A stretch of DNA of 35,400 nt, taken from NCBI GenBank assembly GCA_036655715.1, contig JAVVPO010000017.1, positions 1-35,400 on the forward strand. Reading direction: 5' to 3'. Made by a program: the position numbers and the translations under genes. Each line of letters starts with the position of its first letter. Positions within the stretch are counted from its first letter, which is position 1. The notes beneath the pieces were generated by a model. It was given only the letters and a program-made list of their open reading frames with translations. It had not been told where the DNA came from and did no database searches. Source of the stretch: JAVVPO01 sp036655715 (GTDB lineage Bacteria > Bacillota > Clostridia > Lachnospirales > Cellulosilyticaceae). Shown piece after piece: positions 16,169 to 24,357 of this stretch.

Positions 16169-16714
16169 TTATGCAAGTCGTAAATCATTAAGTGTAGTCT
16201 TAAGCGCTTGCATTTGTCCTGCAATACTTCCATCTACAACTTTATCTCCAACTCTGATTATTAGTCCACCAATAATAGATTTATCTACCATTGCAGTTAG
16301 CTCTATCTGCTTGTTCGTGCTTTTTTCAATGTTGGATTTGATTTGCGCTAGTTGTTTTTTATTTAATGATAGTGCTGAAGTGACAGTTGCTTTAAGCACA
16401 CCGTTTGCTTCTTTTATCATATCTAAAAACATATTTAGTATATCTAATACTAAAACTTGTCTTGATTTTTTTATTGTTAAGACTAGTAGGCCTACGAACT
16501 CATCAGATACTCTGCCTTCAAATACAGTTTCTACAAGCTTCATTTTCTCTTCTTGTAAAATCTGATGATGATTAAGTATTTGTAAGAACTCTGGTTCCTG
16601 TGCGAGAATATCGCAAATCATACTAGCTTCTTGTTCGAACTGCGCCGCTTTGTTTGTTTCAATTGCAATGTCAAATAGGGCAGTAGCGTATCTTTTGGTT
16701 ATTAATTCAGCCAC
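16169..16714 (-). CDS. atpH: ATP synthase delta subunit
   Basis: Peripheral-stalk subunit that joins the b subunit to the top of F1, 181 residues. The N-terminal six-helix domain starts with TKRYATALFDIAIETNK; the C-terminal part shows LKATVTSALSLNKKQLAQIK and GGLIIRVGDKVVDGSIAGQMQALK, a classical OSCP/delta ending. It overlaps the atpF end by 13 bases. Confidence 0.94.
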   Translation of the reverse strand: MAELITKRYATALFDIAIETNKAAQFEQEASMICDILAQEPEFLQILNHHQILQEEKMKLVETVFEGRVSDEFVGLLVLTIKKSRQVLVLDILNMFLDMIKEANGVLKATVTSALSLNKKQLAQIKSNIEKSTNKQIELTAMVDKSIIGGLIIRVGDKVVDGSIAGQMQALKTTLNDLRLA

Positions 16715-17220
16715 TGTACATCCCCCATCTCACCAATTATCTCTTCGATAAGCTCACTTTGTTTTGCATCATCCATAGCAGTAGCTACAAACTTACCTGC
16801 CATAAGAGTTGCCACTTCGATCATCTCATCTTTGATTTCAGCTCTTACGCGTTCTTGTTCTAATTTCATATCTTCCATTGCTTTGATCTTAATTGCTTCT
16901 GCTTCTGCCTTAGCAGCTGTGATAATCTCTTCTTCACGTGCTAATGCTTTAGCGCGTGCAGCTTTTAATATATCGCCTGCTTCTGCGTTGATATCTGCAA
17001 TTTTAGATTCATATTCAGATTTTAAAGTAGCAGCAGCATTTTTTGCATTTTTTGCATCGTTAATGTTTGCTGCAATACCTGCTTGTCTTTTCTCTAATAA
17101 GTCTGAGACTGGTTTAAAGAGTAACTTCGCAAGTATAAATATAATTAAGAATAGTGCACCTAACTGGAAAAACCAGTCCCACACCGTTACCATGGAAAAC
17201 TCAATTATTTTTGAATTCAA
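16702..17220 (-). CDS. atpF: ATP synthase b subunit
   Basis: Peripheral-stalk subunit with one membrane helix (about 12-31, WDWFFQLGALFLIIFILAKLL) and a long charged helix rich in Ala, Lys and Glu (about 38-150) that forms a right-handed coiled coil. 172 residues. I choose the TTG start at 17220 because GGAGGGAG lies 7 bases upstream; the next in-frame ATG, 27 bases downstream, has no ribosome site. The non-ATG start may lower the dose. It lies 49 bases after the single-hairpin atpE gene. Confidence 0.93.
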   Translation of the reverse strand: MNSKIIEFSMVTVWDWFFQLGALFLIIFILAKLLFKPVSDLLEKRQAGIAANINDAKNAKNAAATLKSEYESKIADINAEAGDILKAARAKALAREEEIITAAKAEAEAIKIKAMEDMKLEQERVRAEIKDEMIEVATLMAGKFVATAMDDAKQSELIEEIIGEMGDVQWLN

Positions 17221-17269
17221 AGGGAAACTCCCTCCTTCCTATGTCTATATCTTCTCTACCAATTATTTA

Positions 17270-17560
17270 TTAACCGATTAATTCCATGTATTTTGTGATA
17301 AGTGGGTTAGCAAATAATAGAATGATAGCTACGATAAGACCATAGATACCTGTTGTTTCAGCTACCGCTGCTCCAAGTAACATTGTACGTACTACGTCTG
17401 ATTGTGCTTCTGGTTGACGTCCTACCGCTTCTGCACCTTTACCAGCTGCATATCCTTGTCCGATACCAGGTCCGATACCTGCGATCATAGCAAGACCTGC
17501 TCCTATTGCTGAACATGCTAAAATTAAAGCTTTTCCATCGATTTGTGTATTAGGTTCCAT
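17270..17560 (-). CDS. atpE: ATP synthase c subunit, single hairpin, Na+-type
   Basis: Rotor-ring subunit, 96 residues, with two membrane helices (about 11-34 and 56-87) and the polar loop GRQPEA. The Na+ signature is complete: Gln35 in helix 1, and Val66, Glu68, Thr69 and Thr70 in helix 2. The Gln-to-Glu spacing of 33 equals that of the Ilyobacter tartaricus Na+ ring (Gln32, Val63, Glu65, Ser66). The ring is therefore predicted to carry Na+ rather than H+. The gene lies 36 bases after a second atpE gene that encodes a fused double-hairpin form, so the ring is probably mixed. Confidence 0.93.
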   Translation of the reverse strand: MEPNTQIDGKALILACSAIGAGLAMIAGIGPGIGQGYAAGKGAEAVGRQPEAQSDVVRTMLLGAAVAETTGIYGLIVAIILLFANPLITKYMELIG

Positions 17561-17596
17561 TTTAAATTTCCTCCTTAAATTAAAAAAATAAATTAA

Positions 17597-18136
17597 CTAA
17601 AATAAGTCTACAAACAGTAATAATAAGGCAATAATCAGAGCATAAATCCCTGTTGTTTGCGCTACAGCTTGACCAAGTAACATGGTTCTTACGATAGAGC
17701 TTTGAAGCTTAGGTCTTTTCCCTACTGCTTCTGCGGCTTTACCTGCTGCATACCCTTGCCCAATACCAGGACCAATACCTGCTATCATCGAAAGACCTGC
17801 ACCTATTGCTGAACACGCAAGTACTACGCTTATTCCACCTTTTGTAACTAACGGATTTGCAAATAGCATAACAATTGCAACAACTAATGAGAAAATCCCT
17901 GACGTTTCAGCAACCGCAGCCCCTAGTAACATCACTAGTGTTGCTGGTTTACCACCATGTTCTGGGTTCTTACCCATTGCTTCTGCTGCTTTACCAGCTG
18001 CATATCCTTGCCCTATTCCAGGGCCAATCCCTGCGATCATAGCAAGACCTGCTCCTATTGCAGAAAAGGCTAAAATGAGGGCTGTTGGATCTACATTTGC
18101 CATCCATCCAAAAAGCAAATCTAATATTCCTGACAT
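17597..18136 (-). CDS. atpE: ATP synthase c subunit, fused double hairpin with one ion site
   Basis: Rotor-ring subunit of 179 residues, about twice the usual length, with four membrane helices forming two c-type hairpins (about 15-95 and 100-179). Hairpin 1 has the Na+ set Gln43, Val75, Glu77, Thr78, Ser79. Hairpin 2 keeps Gln127, Val158, Thr161 and Thr162 but has Gln160 (codon CAA, plus-strand 17657-17659) where the ion-binding Glu should be, so it should not carry an ion. The loop of hairpin 1 has one extra residue and lacks the RTM seen in the other loops. This is the layout of V-type c subunits and of the c1 subunit of Acetobacterium woodii. The ATG at 18136 follows GAGGTG; a GTG 9 bases earlier is possible. 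Confidence 0.92.
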   Translation of the reverse strand: MSGILDLLFGWMANVDPTALILAFSAIGAGLAMIAGIGPGIGQGYAAGKAAEAMGKNPEHGGKPATLVMLLGAAVAETSGIFSLVVAIVMLFANPLVTKGGISVVLACSAIGAGLSMIAGIGPGIGQGYAAGKAAEAVGKRPKLQSSIVRTMLLGQAVAQTTGIYALIIALLLLFVDLF

Positions 18137-18154
18137 ATTCTTCACCTCATTCCT

Positions 18155-18850
18155 TTAGTCTTCCATCGCACTAGATACAAATGTCATACTTAGCATAACA
18201 AAGATTAGTGTTTGAAGAGCTCCTGCAAATACGTCAAAGTACGCGTGTAATACAGATGGGAGTCCTATCTTTAATAACCATGGCATCATAGCATAATATA
18301 ACCCCATGATAATAGTTCCTCCAAGAATATTACCAAACAGACGAAAACCTAATGATACTGGGTTTGCAAGCTCCCCAATAATATTAAGTGGTAGTAAAAA
18401 TGGCATTGGTTCTAAGAAGCCTTTGAAATATCTTAATCCTTTGGCTCTTACGCCATACCATTGAACCATGAAAAATGTTGTTAGCGATAATGCAAATGTT
18501 GTTGCAATATCGGCAGTAGGTGGTCTTAGTCCAATTAATCCTGTTAAGTTTGCTAACAAAATGAATAAAAACATAGGACCATAAAACATTGCAAATTTCT
18601 TGTGTTTCTCACCCATTGTACTTACTGTGAAGTTACCAAAAGTCTCAACTAATAGTTCTACTATATTTTGAAACTTTGACTCTGGAACATCCTTAAAGTT
18701 TTTAAGTTTTACTCGAACAATAATTGCAAGTATTGTAAGTGCGGCCATTACGAGTAATGTATTTATATGAGTAGTTGTAAGCCCATATATCTGTCCATCA
18801 ACCTCAAAAAGTGGTATGACCGTGTGAATACCAAAATCTAAATTATCCAC
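18155..18850 (-). CDS. atpB: ATP synthase a subunit
   Basis: Membrane stator subunit providing the two ion half-channels, 231 residues with about five to six helices. The conserved helix containing the essential arginine is seen as ANPVSLGFRLFGNILGG, followed by late PSVLHAYFDVFAGALQTLIFVMLS. The GTG start at 18850 has an AAAGGAGAG site. The gene begins 65 bases after atpI and ends 18 bases before the fused c gene. It must work with a ring that includes double-hairpin subunits. Confidence 0.94.
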   Translation of the reverse strand: MDNLDFGIHTVIPLFEVDGQIYGLTTTHINTLLVMAALTILAIIVRVKLKNFKDVPESKFQNIVELLVETFGNFTVSTMGEKHKKFAMFYGPMFLFILLANLTGLIGLRPPTADIATTFALSLTTFFMVQWYGVRAKGLRYFKGFLEPMPFLLPLNIIGELANPVSLGFRLFGNILGGTIIMGLYYAMMPWLLKIGLPSVLHAYFDVFAGALQTLIFVMLSMTFVSSAMED

Positions 18851-18915
18851 CTACTCACTCTCCTTTCCATAAGAATATCTATGTGCAATAAGCTTATCGC
18901 TTATATTGCCGAAAA

Positions 18916-19284
18916 TTATTTTTCTATTGTATACAACTGCGCATAGGCGCCCACTTTCATAGACACAAGTCCAAAGAATACACCTAATAAACTTATACCA
19001 GGTTCCATAGCTGCCACAAGTAGGACAACCCCTGTAAGTAGGTATCTTATCATATAATGTCTTTGTGTGTAAACCTTGGCTTTAGCCTCTTGCATACTTA
19101 CAGCTTTAGTGAAAGTACTCTCCATCAACTTTAGCTTCAAAAGAGAAATGGCAAGTCCAAACAAAATACCTGTTGTCCATCCGATTACATTGTCTGTAAG
19201 AAAAATACCAATGATGTATACAAGTACTGTAAATGCAATCATAACTACAGCCATAAAGTTCTGTTTAATAAAGGCCTTATTCAT
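18916..19284 (-). CDS. atpI: AtpI-like ATP synthase accessory membrane protein
   Basis: A 122-residue protein with four membrane helices (about 10-28, 33-49, 77-93, 96-112) placed before atpB. It fits the ATP synthase I family, thought to help assemble the c ring. The ATG at 19284 follows GAAGGGTG by 6 bases and overlaps the end of the upstream gene by 8 bases; a GTG 9 bases upstream is a weaker option. The family is weakly conserved, so the call relies on size, helices and position. Confidence 0.75.
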   Translation of the reverse strand: MNKAFIKQNFMAVVMIAFTVLVYIIGIFLTDNVIGWTTGILFGLAISLLKLKLMESTFTKAVSMQEAKAKVYTQRHYMIRYLLTGVVLLVAAMEPGISLLGVFFGLVSMKVGAYAQLYTIEK

Positions 19285-19504
19285 CTTTTTCACCCTTCTT
19301 TTGTTCCTTAAGAACGATATAAAATAAATTTCTAAAAGCTGCTCCTACACCTAATAATATAAATATTACCAGCCATAGTGGCTCTTTACCTGTTAGTTTA
19401 TCTAGGAATATGCCTACAAATACACATCCAAAGATAGGCACAAGCATAGATATTGCAACTTGATTAAGTAATCCTAACGCAGGTACCCAGCTTCTCTTAC
19501 TCAT
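19277..19504 (-). CDS. atpZ: AtpZ-like small membrane protein (AtpZ/AtpI family)
   Basis: A 75-residue protein with two membrane helices (about 11-34 and 42-63) and a charged tail KEQKKGEKDE. The pattern GLLNQVAISMLVPIFGCVFVGIFLD followed by a second helix matches the small AtpZ/ATPase_gene1 proteins at the head of many atp operons. With AtpI it has been linked to ion (Mg2+) supply or ring assembly in Bacillus. It begins 19 bases after the wecB stop and overlaps atpI. Confidence 0.8.
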   Translation of the reverse strand: MSKRSWVPALGLLNQVAISMLVPIFGCVFVGIFLDKLTGKEPLWLVIFILLGVGAAFRNLFYIVLKEQKKGEKDE

Positions 19505-19523
19505 ATCGGCATCTCCCTAAGCT

Positions 19524-20681
19524 TTATTTATAGATATAATCAGCTACGCGCTCATCTGTATATTCAAAATGGTAACGTATAGCTTCTGCAATTCTTTCTG
19601 ATGCATGACCATCTCCAAATGGATTTTTGGCCTGCGCCATCTCTGCATATAGCTTATCATCCACAAGAAGTTCCTTTGTCATACTATAAATCTTTTTAGC
19701 ATCTGTTCCTGCAAGTTTTAATGTACCAGCTTCTATACCTTCTGGTCTCTCTGTTACATTTCTAAGTACTAATACTGGTTTGCCAAGTGATGGTACTTCT
19801 TCTTGAAGACCACCTGAATCAGTAAGTACTAAGTAGGAACGTTTCATAAGGTTGTGCATATCATTAATGTCTAATGGTTCTATTAAATGCACTCTATCTA
19901 AGTCACCTAGTATTTCATAGACAACGTCTCTAACTGCTGGATTCTTATGCACTGCATAAACAATTTCTACTTCATTGAACTCACTTACAATATCTCTTAC
20001 TGCCATACAAATATTACGTAATGGCTCTCCTAAGTTTTCTCTTCTATGAGCTGTCATTGTAATAACTCTTCTTGAGTCATAATCTATTTTATTTAGTTCG
20101 TCTATTGTAAAGGTGTAATTTTCTTTAATAGTTGTCTTAAGTGCGTCAATAACAGTATTCCCCGTTACGAAGATATCTTTCTCCTCTACCGCTTCTCTTA
20201 ATAAGTTTCCTTTAGCAAGTGGTGTAGGTGAAAAATGTAAGTTAGCAAGTGAACCTGTAAGCTTTCTATTCATCTCTTCCGGGAACGGTTCATATCTATT
20301 ATATGTACGAAGCCCCGCTTCTACATGCCCAACTGGTATCTGCTTATAAAAAGCTGCAAGAGCTGCTACGAAAGATGTTGTTGTATCGCCATGTACAAGA
20401 ACCATATCTGGTTTTGCTTCATCTAATACACTTTCTAAACCTTCTAGTACTCTTGTTGTAATACCAGTTAGCGTCTGTCTTTGTTTCATGATATCTAAGT
20501 CATAATCTGGTTTAATCTTAAATATATCTAATACTTGATCTAGCATTTCTCTATGTTGGGCTGTAACACACACTATACTTTCAATATCCGCTGTGTTTTC
20601 TAGTACCTTTACTAAAGGTCCCATTTTTATAGCTTCTGGTCTTGTTCCAAAAACACTCATAACGCGTATTTTTTTTCCCAT
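19524..20681 (-). CDS. wecB: UDP-N-acetylglucosamine 2-epimerase (non-hydrolysing)
   Basis: Interconverts UDP-GlcNAc and UDP-ManNAc, a precursor for teichoic acid linkage units or other cell-surface sugars. 385 residues, the family size. Motifs: FGTRPEAIKMGPLV (N-terminal Rossmann), HGDTTTSFVAALAA, HVEAGLRT, PFPEEMNRK, TAHRRENLG and the UDP-binding SGGLQEEVPSLGKPVLVLRNVTERPE. The ATG at 20681 is preferred to a GTG 21 bases upstream because AAAGGGAGAG lies before it. It is the first gene of the transcript that continues into atpZ after 19 bases, so wall-precursor and energy genes share a transcript. Confidence 0.93.
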   Translation of the reverse strand: MGKKIRVMSVFGTRPEAIKMGPLVKVLENTADIESIVCVTAQHREMLDQVLDIFKIKPDYDLDIMKQRQTLTGITTRVLEGLESVLDEAKPDMVLVHGDTTTSFVAALAAFYKQIPVGHVEAGLRTYNRYEPFPEEMNRKLTGSLANLHFSPTPLAKGNLLREAVEEKDIFVTGNTVIDALKTTIKENYTFTIDELNKIDYDSRRVITMTAHRRENLGEPLRNICMAVRDIVSEFNEVEIVYAVHKNPAVRDVVYEILGDLDRVHLIEPLDINDMHNLMKRSYLVLTDSGGLQEEVPSLGKPVLVLRNVTERPEGIEAGTLKLAGTDAKKIYSMTKELLVDDKLYAEMAQAKNPFGDGHASERIAEAIRYHFEYTDERVADYIYK

Positions 20682-21151
20682 TTTCAGTTCTCTCCCTTTC
20701 ACTTACTTACCTATATATTATTTTGTATATTCTAGCTATATATTATGTGTAGATTATGAAAATCTCTATTCTTAATTAAATAAACTCATGGTTTTTAGTA
20801 TATCATATTTCTTCTAAATTTTGTCTAGTTTTTTTGTAAGTAAAAACACTTCTCAGTAAATAAGTATAGCAGTAATGCACAATTAAAACTTAACTTTCAT
20901 CTCACTTTATGAAACTTCATCCTATATCACTCTATATATTTTTTTGTATATTTCCCTGTATGTTTTACTTATCTATTGTATTGCCCCTACTTGAAACCCT
21001 TAAATCTTCTTGTTTCTTCATCTTTTTTATATTTTTTCTATCTATCTAACTTATTTTTTTAATTTATACTTTATAGTTATCCACATATATATTGATGTAA
21101 AATTAAAAATATTCCTTTGGCATTATTTTCTATGTATGCTTTGTGATATAC
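20682..21151. other. gene-free spacer before wecB
   Basis: About 470 AT-rich bases without a gene. It holds the wecB/atp promoter candidate (20797-20827) and one perfect DnaA box TTATCCACA (21077-21085). A single box is not an origin. I see no other structure. Confidence 0.5.
20797..20827 (-). promoter_or_regulatory. candidate promoter of the wecB-atp operon
   Basis: Minus strand TAGACA (20827-20822), a long 19-base spacer, and TGATATACT with TATACT at 20802-20797. It would give a leader of about 110 bases. The spacer is longer than ideal. An extended -10 (TGCTATACT) about 70 bases further upstream is an alternative. Confidence 0.3.
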
Positions 21152-21184
21152 AAAAAAATAGTAGGTTTTTTACCTACTATTTTT
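21152..21184 (-). terminator. terminator of the fab-acc operon
   Basis: Stem CCTACTAT/ATAGTAGG (21173-21180 with 21158-21165) with a 7-base loop and seven T on the minus strand. The accA stop codon (21179-21177) lies inside the stem. Confidence 0.8.
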
Positions 21185-22118
21185 CATAGAATTCACCATA
21201 TTTTCTAAATCTATCATATCTTTTTTCTAGTAATATAGAAGTTTCTTCTTTGACTAATTCATCCAATTGACTAATAATATACTGTTTCAAGTACTGAGCT
21301 GCATCCTCAGGTGCTTTATGTGCACCACCTAATGGTTCTCCTACTATATCATCGATTATACTATACTCTAGCAGATCTTTGGCCGTAATCTTCATTACAC
21401 TGGCTGCATCTTCTGCCTTACTACTATCTTTCCATAATATACTAGCAAATCCCTCTGGTGATAAAATAGAGTAGGTCGTATTCTCCTGCATGAAAACTTT
21501 GTCCGCTACACCCAGTGCCAAAGCGCCACCACTTCCACCTTCACCTATAACTCCAGCTATAACAGGCGTCTTTAGCCTAGACATCTCTAACAAGTTTCTA
21601 GCTATAGCTTCTCCTTGACCTCTCTCCTCTGCGCCTAATCCGCAGTAAGCTCCTGGCGTATCAATCAAACAGATGACAGGTCTACCAAACTTCTCAGCCT
21701 GCTTCATCAGTCTAAGTGCTTTTCTATACCCTTCTGGATGAGGCATCCCGAAGTTACTCTCTATATTCTCTTTAGCATTTTTGCCTTTATTCTGAGCAAT
21801 GATAGTGACTATGTGATGCCCTATTCTCCCTACTCCACCAATAATAGCCTTATCATCTTTAAAGCTTCTATCTCCATGTAATTCAATAAAATCTTCTACC
21901 ATGTGTTCTATATAGAATTGACTCCTAGGTCTATCTATCATACGTGCAATTTGAACTTTGTCCCACGGCGTATACATAGTTGCTGCTTTTTGTTCCATTT
22001 TAAAGGCTACTTGTTTTAGATTTTCAATCTGCTCCGTGATCTCAGGGGTTTCTTCTAAGGCACTTAGTTCTTCAATCGTTTTATTTAACTGCTCTATGCG
22101 TCTTGTAATCTCTTTCAT
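21177..22118 (-). CDS. accA: acetyl-CoA carboxylase, carboxyltransferase alpha subunit
   Basis: With AccD it moves the carboxyl group from biotin to acetyl-CoA, making malonyl-CoA. 313 residues, standard. The N-terminal helical part (1-75) leads into the crotonase-fold core with GDRSFKDDKAIIGGVGRI, TPGAYCGLGAEERGQGEAIARNL and GEGGSGGALALGVADKV, the oxyanion-hole region. It overlaps accD by 4 bases (ATGA), a sign of coupled translation that suits an equimolar AccA/AccD complex. Last gene of the operon. Confidence 0.96.
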   Translation of the reverse strand: MKEITRRIEQLNKTIEELSALEETPEITEQIENLKQVAFKMEQKAATMYTPWDKVQIARMIDRPRSQFYIEHMVEDFIELHGDRSFKDDKAIIGGVGRIGHHIVTIIAQNKGKNAKENIESNFGMPHPEGYRKALRLMKQAEKFGRPVICLIDTPGAYCGLGAEERGQGEAIARNLLEMSRLKTPVIAGVIGEGGSGGALALGVADKVFMQENTTYSILSPEGFASILWKDSSKAEDAASVMKITAKDLLEYSIIDDIVGEPLGGAHKAPEDAAQYLKQYIISQLDELVKEETSILLEKRYDRFRKYGEFYEK

Positions 22119-22972
22119 TTTGCCCCCTCCTTATCATGAAACATTAATAAATTACCCAAAGTAACTTTCATACTTTTTCTATTTACAATGGCATCTATCA
22201 TACCATGTTCTAATAAAAACTCTGCTTTTTGGAAGCCTTGTGGTAACTTTTGTTTGATTGTTTGCTCTATAACCCTAGGCCCTGCAAATCCAACTAGTGC
22301 ATTAGGCTCTGCAAGTATAATATCACCAAGCATTGCAAAACTAGCAGTTACTCCACCAGTAGTTGGATTAGTAAGTACACTGATATACAGTAACCCTTTT
22401 TCATCATGTCTAGCCAAAGCTGCACTCGTCTTTGCCATTTGCATAAGAGAAAGTATCCCCTCTTGCATTCTAGCTCCTCCAGATGCAGAGAAAATGATAA
22501 TCGGCAGATTATGACCTGTAGCGTATTCAATAGCTCTAGTAATCTTCTCACCAACTACTGAACCCATACTTCCCATCATAAATCTCGAGTCCATGACCAC
22601 CACCACTGTCTGATAGCCACTTATCTTACCTTTTCCTGTAATAACGGCTTCCTGCGCATCAGTCTTTTTGCTATACTCTTCTACTTTTTGCTCATATCCT
22701 TCAAATTCTAACGGATTAACTGTAGTCATGTTTTTATCAAATTCTTCAAAAGTATTAGGATCTATAAGCTTTATTAATCTACTCTTAGGTGAGATGGATA
22801 GATGCCCATCGCACTGCATACATACCCCATGATTAGCTATCAAATCTATCACGTATAAGTTGTTTTTACAATGTGGACATTTCGTATACATACCTTGTGG
22901 AATTTCAGTTTTTACATTAGAGGTTTTGGTTTTTGCATATTTTTTTTGTCTATTAATCAACGTTTGAAACAT
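22115..22972 (-). CDS. accD: acetyl-CoA carboxylase, carboxyltransferase beta subunit
   Basis: Partner of AccA, 285 residues. The N-terminal zinc ribbon is intact with Cys32, Cys35, Cys51 and Cys54 (CPHC...CMQC). The catalytic core shows SASGGARMQEGILSLMQMAK and TNPTTGGVTASFAMLGD. It lies 5 bases after accC and overlaps accA by 4 bases. Confidence 0.96.
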   Translation of the reverse strand: MFQTLINRQKKYAKTKTSNVKTEIPQGMYTKCPHCKNNLYVIDLIANHGVCMQCDGHLSISPKSRLIKLIDPNTFEEFDKNMTTVNPLEFEGYEQKVEEYSKKTDAQEAVITGKGKISGYQTVVVVMDSRFMMGSMGSVVGEKITRAIEYATGHNLPIIIFSASGGARMQEGILSLMQMAKTSAALARHDEKGLLYISVLTNPTTGGVTASFAMLGDIILAEPNALVGFAGPRVIEQTIKQKLPQGFQKAEFLLEHGMIDAIVNRKSMKVTLGNLLMFHDKEGAK

Positions 22973-22977
22973 ATGAC

Positions 22978-24342
22978 CTACGCCTCTCTTTCACTTAGTA
23001 TATACTCTAAATTTTGTTCTATAAAAGTTGTATCAAAATATCCTTCTTCAAATTCTGGTGTATGAATAAGATCAAATTGAAACTCTATATTTGTATCTAT
23101 TCCTTCTACAACGGTTTCAGCAAGTGCTCTTTTCATAATTTTAATAGCTTCTTTTCTTGTATCTCCATAAGCTATAATTTTAGCAATCATAGAATCATAC
23201 GTTGGAGGAATACTATATCCAGAGTAAACGCTAGTCTCAACTCTTATACCGCGTCCTCCTGGAAGATGAAGCCCTGTAATAGTCCCTGCACACGGTCTAA
23301 ATCCTGCTTTTGGATTTTCTGCATTGATACGACACTCTATTGCATGACCCTTAAACTTTATATCATCATTAGTAAATGCTAATTTTTTTCCAGATGCTAT
23401 TTTTAGTTGTTCTTTAATAAGGTCTACGCCTGTTATCATCTCAGTTACAGGATGCTCTACTTGAATACGCGTATTCATCTCTATAAAGTAGAAAGTCCTA
23501 TCTTTATCTAAGATGAACTCTATGGTTCCAGCATTTTCATAGTTAACTGCCTTTGCAGCTTCTATAGCCGCTTCACCCATTCTTCTTCTAAGTGGTGCGG
23601 ATATACAAGGTGAAGGTGCCTCTTCAATAACCTTTTGGTGTCTTCTTTGCATAGAACAATCTCTTTCTCCTAGATGTACGATATTGCCGTACTTATCTCC
23701 TAGAATCTGAAACTCAATATGTCTTGGTTCTTCTATATATTTTTCCATATACATACTACCATCGCCAAAAGCTGTTAGTGCTTCAGAGCTCGCGGTAAGA
23801 TAAGCTTGTTCTAGCTCCTCTTCTTTCCATACGATACGCATACCACGCCCACCGCCACCTGCTGAAGCTTTAACCATTACAGGATACTTGATTTTTCTAG
23901 CTAGGATTTTCGCACTTTCTACGTCTTCTATCACGCCATCAGATCCTGGCACGACAGGTACCCCAGCCTTAATCATCACTTCACGCGCTTTAGACTTATC
24001 ACCCATTAACTCTATCATTTCAGCCGTGGGTCCTATAAAAGCAATCCCACACTCATTACATATACGCGCAAACTTTGCATTTTCAGATAAGAATCCAAAC
24101 CCTGGATGGATAGCATCTGCCCCTGTTCCTATGGCTGCACTAATGATATTTTCTATGTTAAGATAACTGTCTTTCGGAAGTGCTTTTCCTATGCATACTG
24201 CTTCATCTGCAAGTTTAACGTGCAAAGAATCTTTATCAGCTATAGAGTATACTGCTACAGTTTGTATACCCATTTCTATACATGCACGAATAATACGTAC
24301 TGCTATTTCACCTCTATTAGCAATTAAAACTTTGTTAAACAC
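22978..24342 (-). CDS. accC: acetyl-CoA carboxylase, biotin carboxylase subunit
   Basis: Carboxylates biotin on AccB using ATP and bicarbonate. 454 residues with ATP-grasp fold. Motifs: KVLIANRGEIAVRIIRA at the N-terminus, the glycine-rich ATP loop KASAGGGGRGMRI, HLGERDCSMQRRHQKVIEEAPSP and EMNTRIQVEHPVTE. All catalytic elements appear intact. It lies 15 bases after fabZ. Confidence 0.97.
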   Translation of the reverse strand: MFNKVLIANRGEIAVRIIRACIEMGIQTVAVYSIADKDSLHVKLADEAVCIGKALPKDSYLNIENIISAAIGTGADAIHPGFGFLSENAKFARICNECGIAFIGPTAEMIELMGDKSKAREVMIKAGVPVVPGSDGVIEDVESAKILARKIKYPVMVKASAGGGGRGMRIVWKEEELEQAYLTASSEALTAFGDGSMYMEKYIEEPRHIEFQILGDKYGNIVHLGERDCSMQRRHQKVIEEAPSPCISAPLRRRMGEAAIEAAKAVNYENAGTIEFILDKDRTFYFIEMNTRIQVEHPVTEMITGVDLIKEQLKIASGKKLAFTNDDIKFKGHAIECRINAENPKAGFRPCAGTITGLHLPGGRGIRVETSVYSGYSIPPTYDSMIAKIIAYGDTRKEAIKIMKRALAETVVEGIDTNIEFQFDLIHTPEFEEGYFDTTFIEQNLEYILSEREA

Positions 24343-24357
24343 ATCTTCACCTCCTTA

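Noticed and set aside
16832..17281. 149-codon open frame opposite atpF
   Set aside because: Antisense shadow caused by the Ala/Lys/Glu-rich b subunit; crosses the atpF start.
17597..18136. The double-hairpin c subunit as an assembly error (two genes merged)
   Set aside because: The two halves differ clearly in sequence, the frame is continuous, and the second half lacks its own start and ribosome site; a natural fusion as in A. woodii is the simpler reading.
21077..21085. Perfect DnaA box TTATCCACA in the spacer before wecB
   Set aside because: Only one box, no cluster, no dnaA or dnaN gene nearby; a single 9-mer is expected by chance in such AT-rich sequence.
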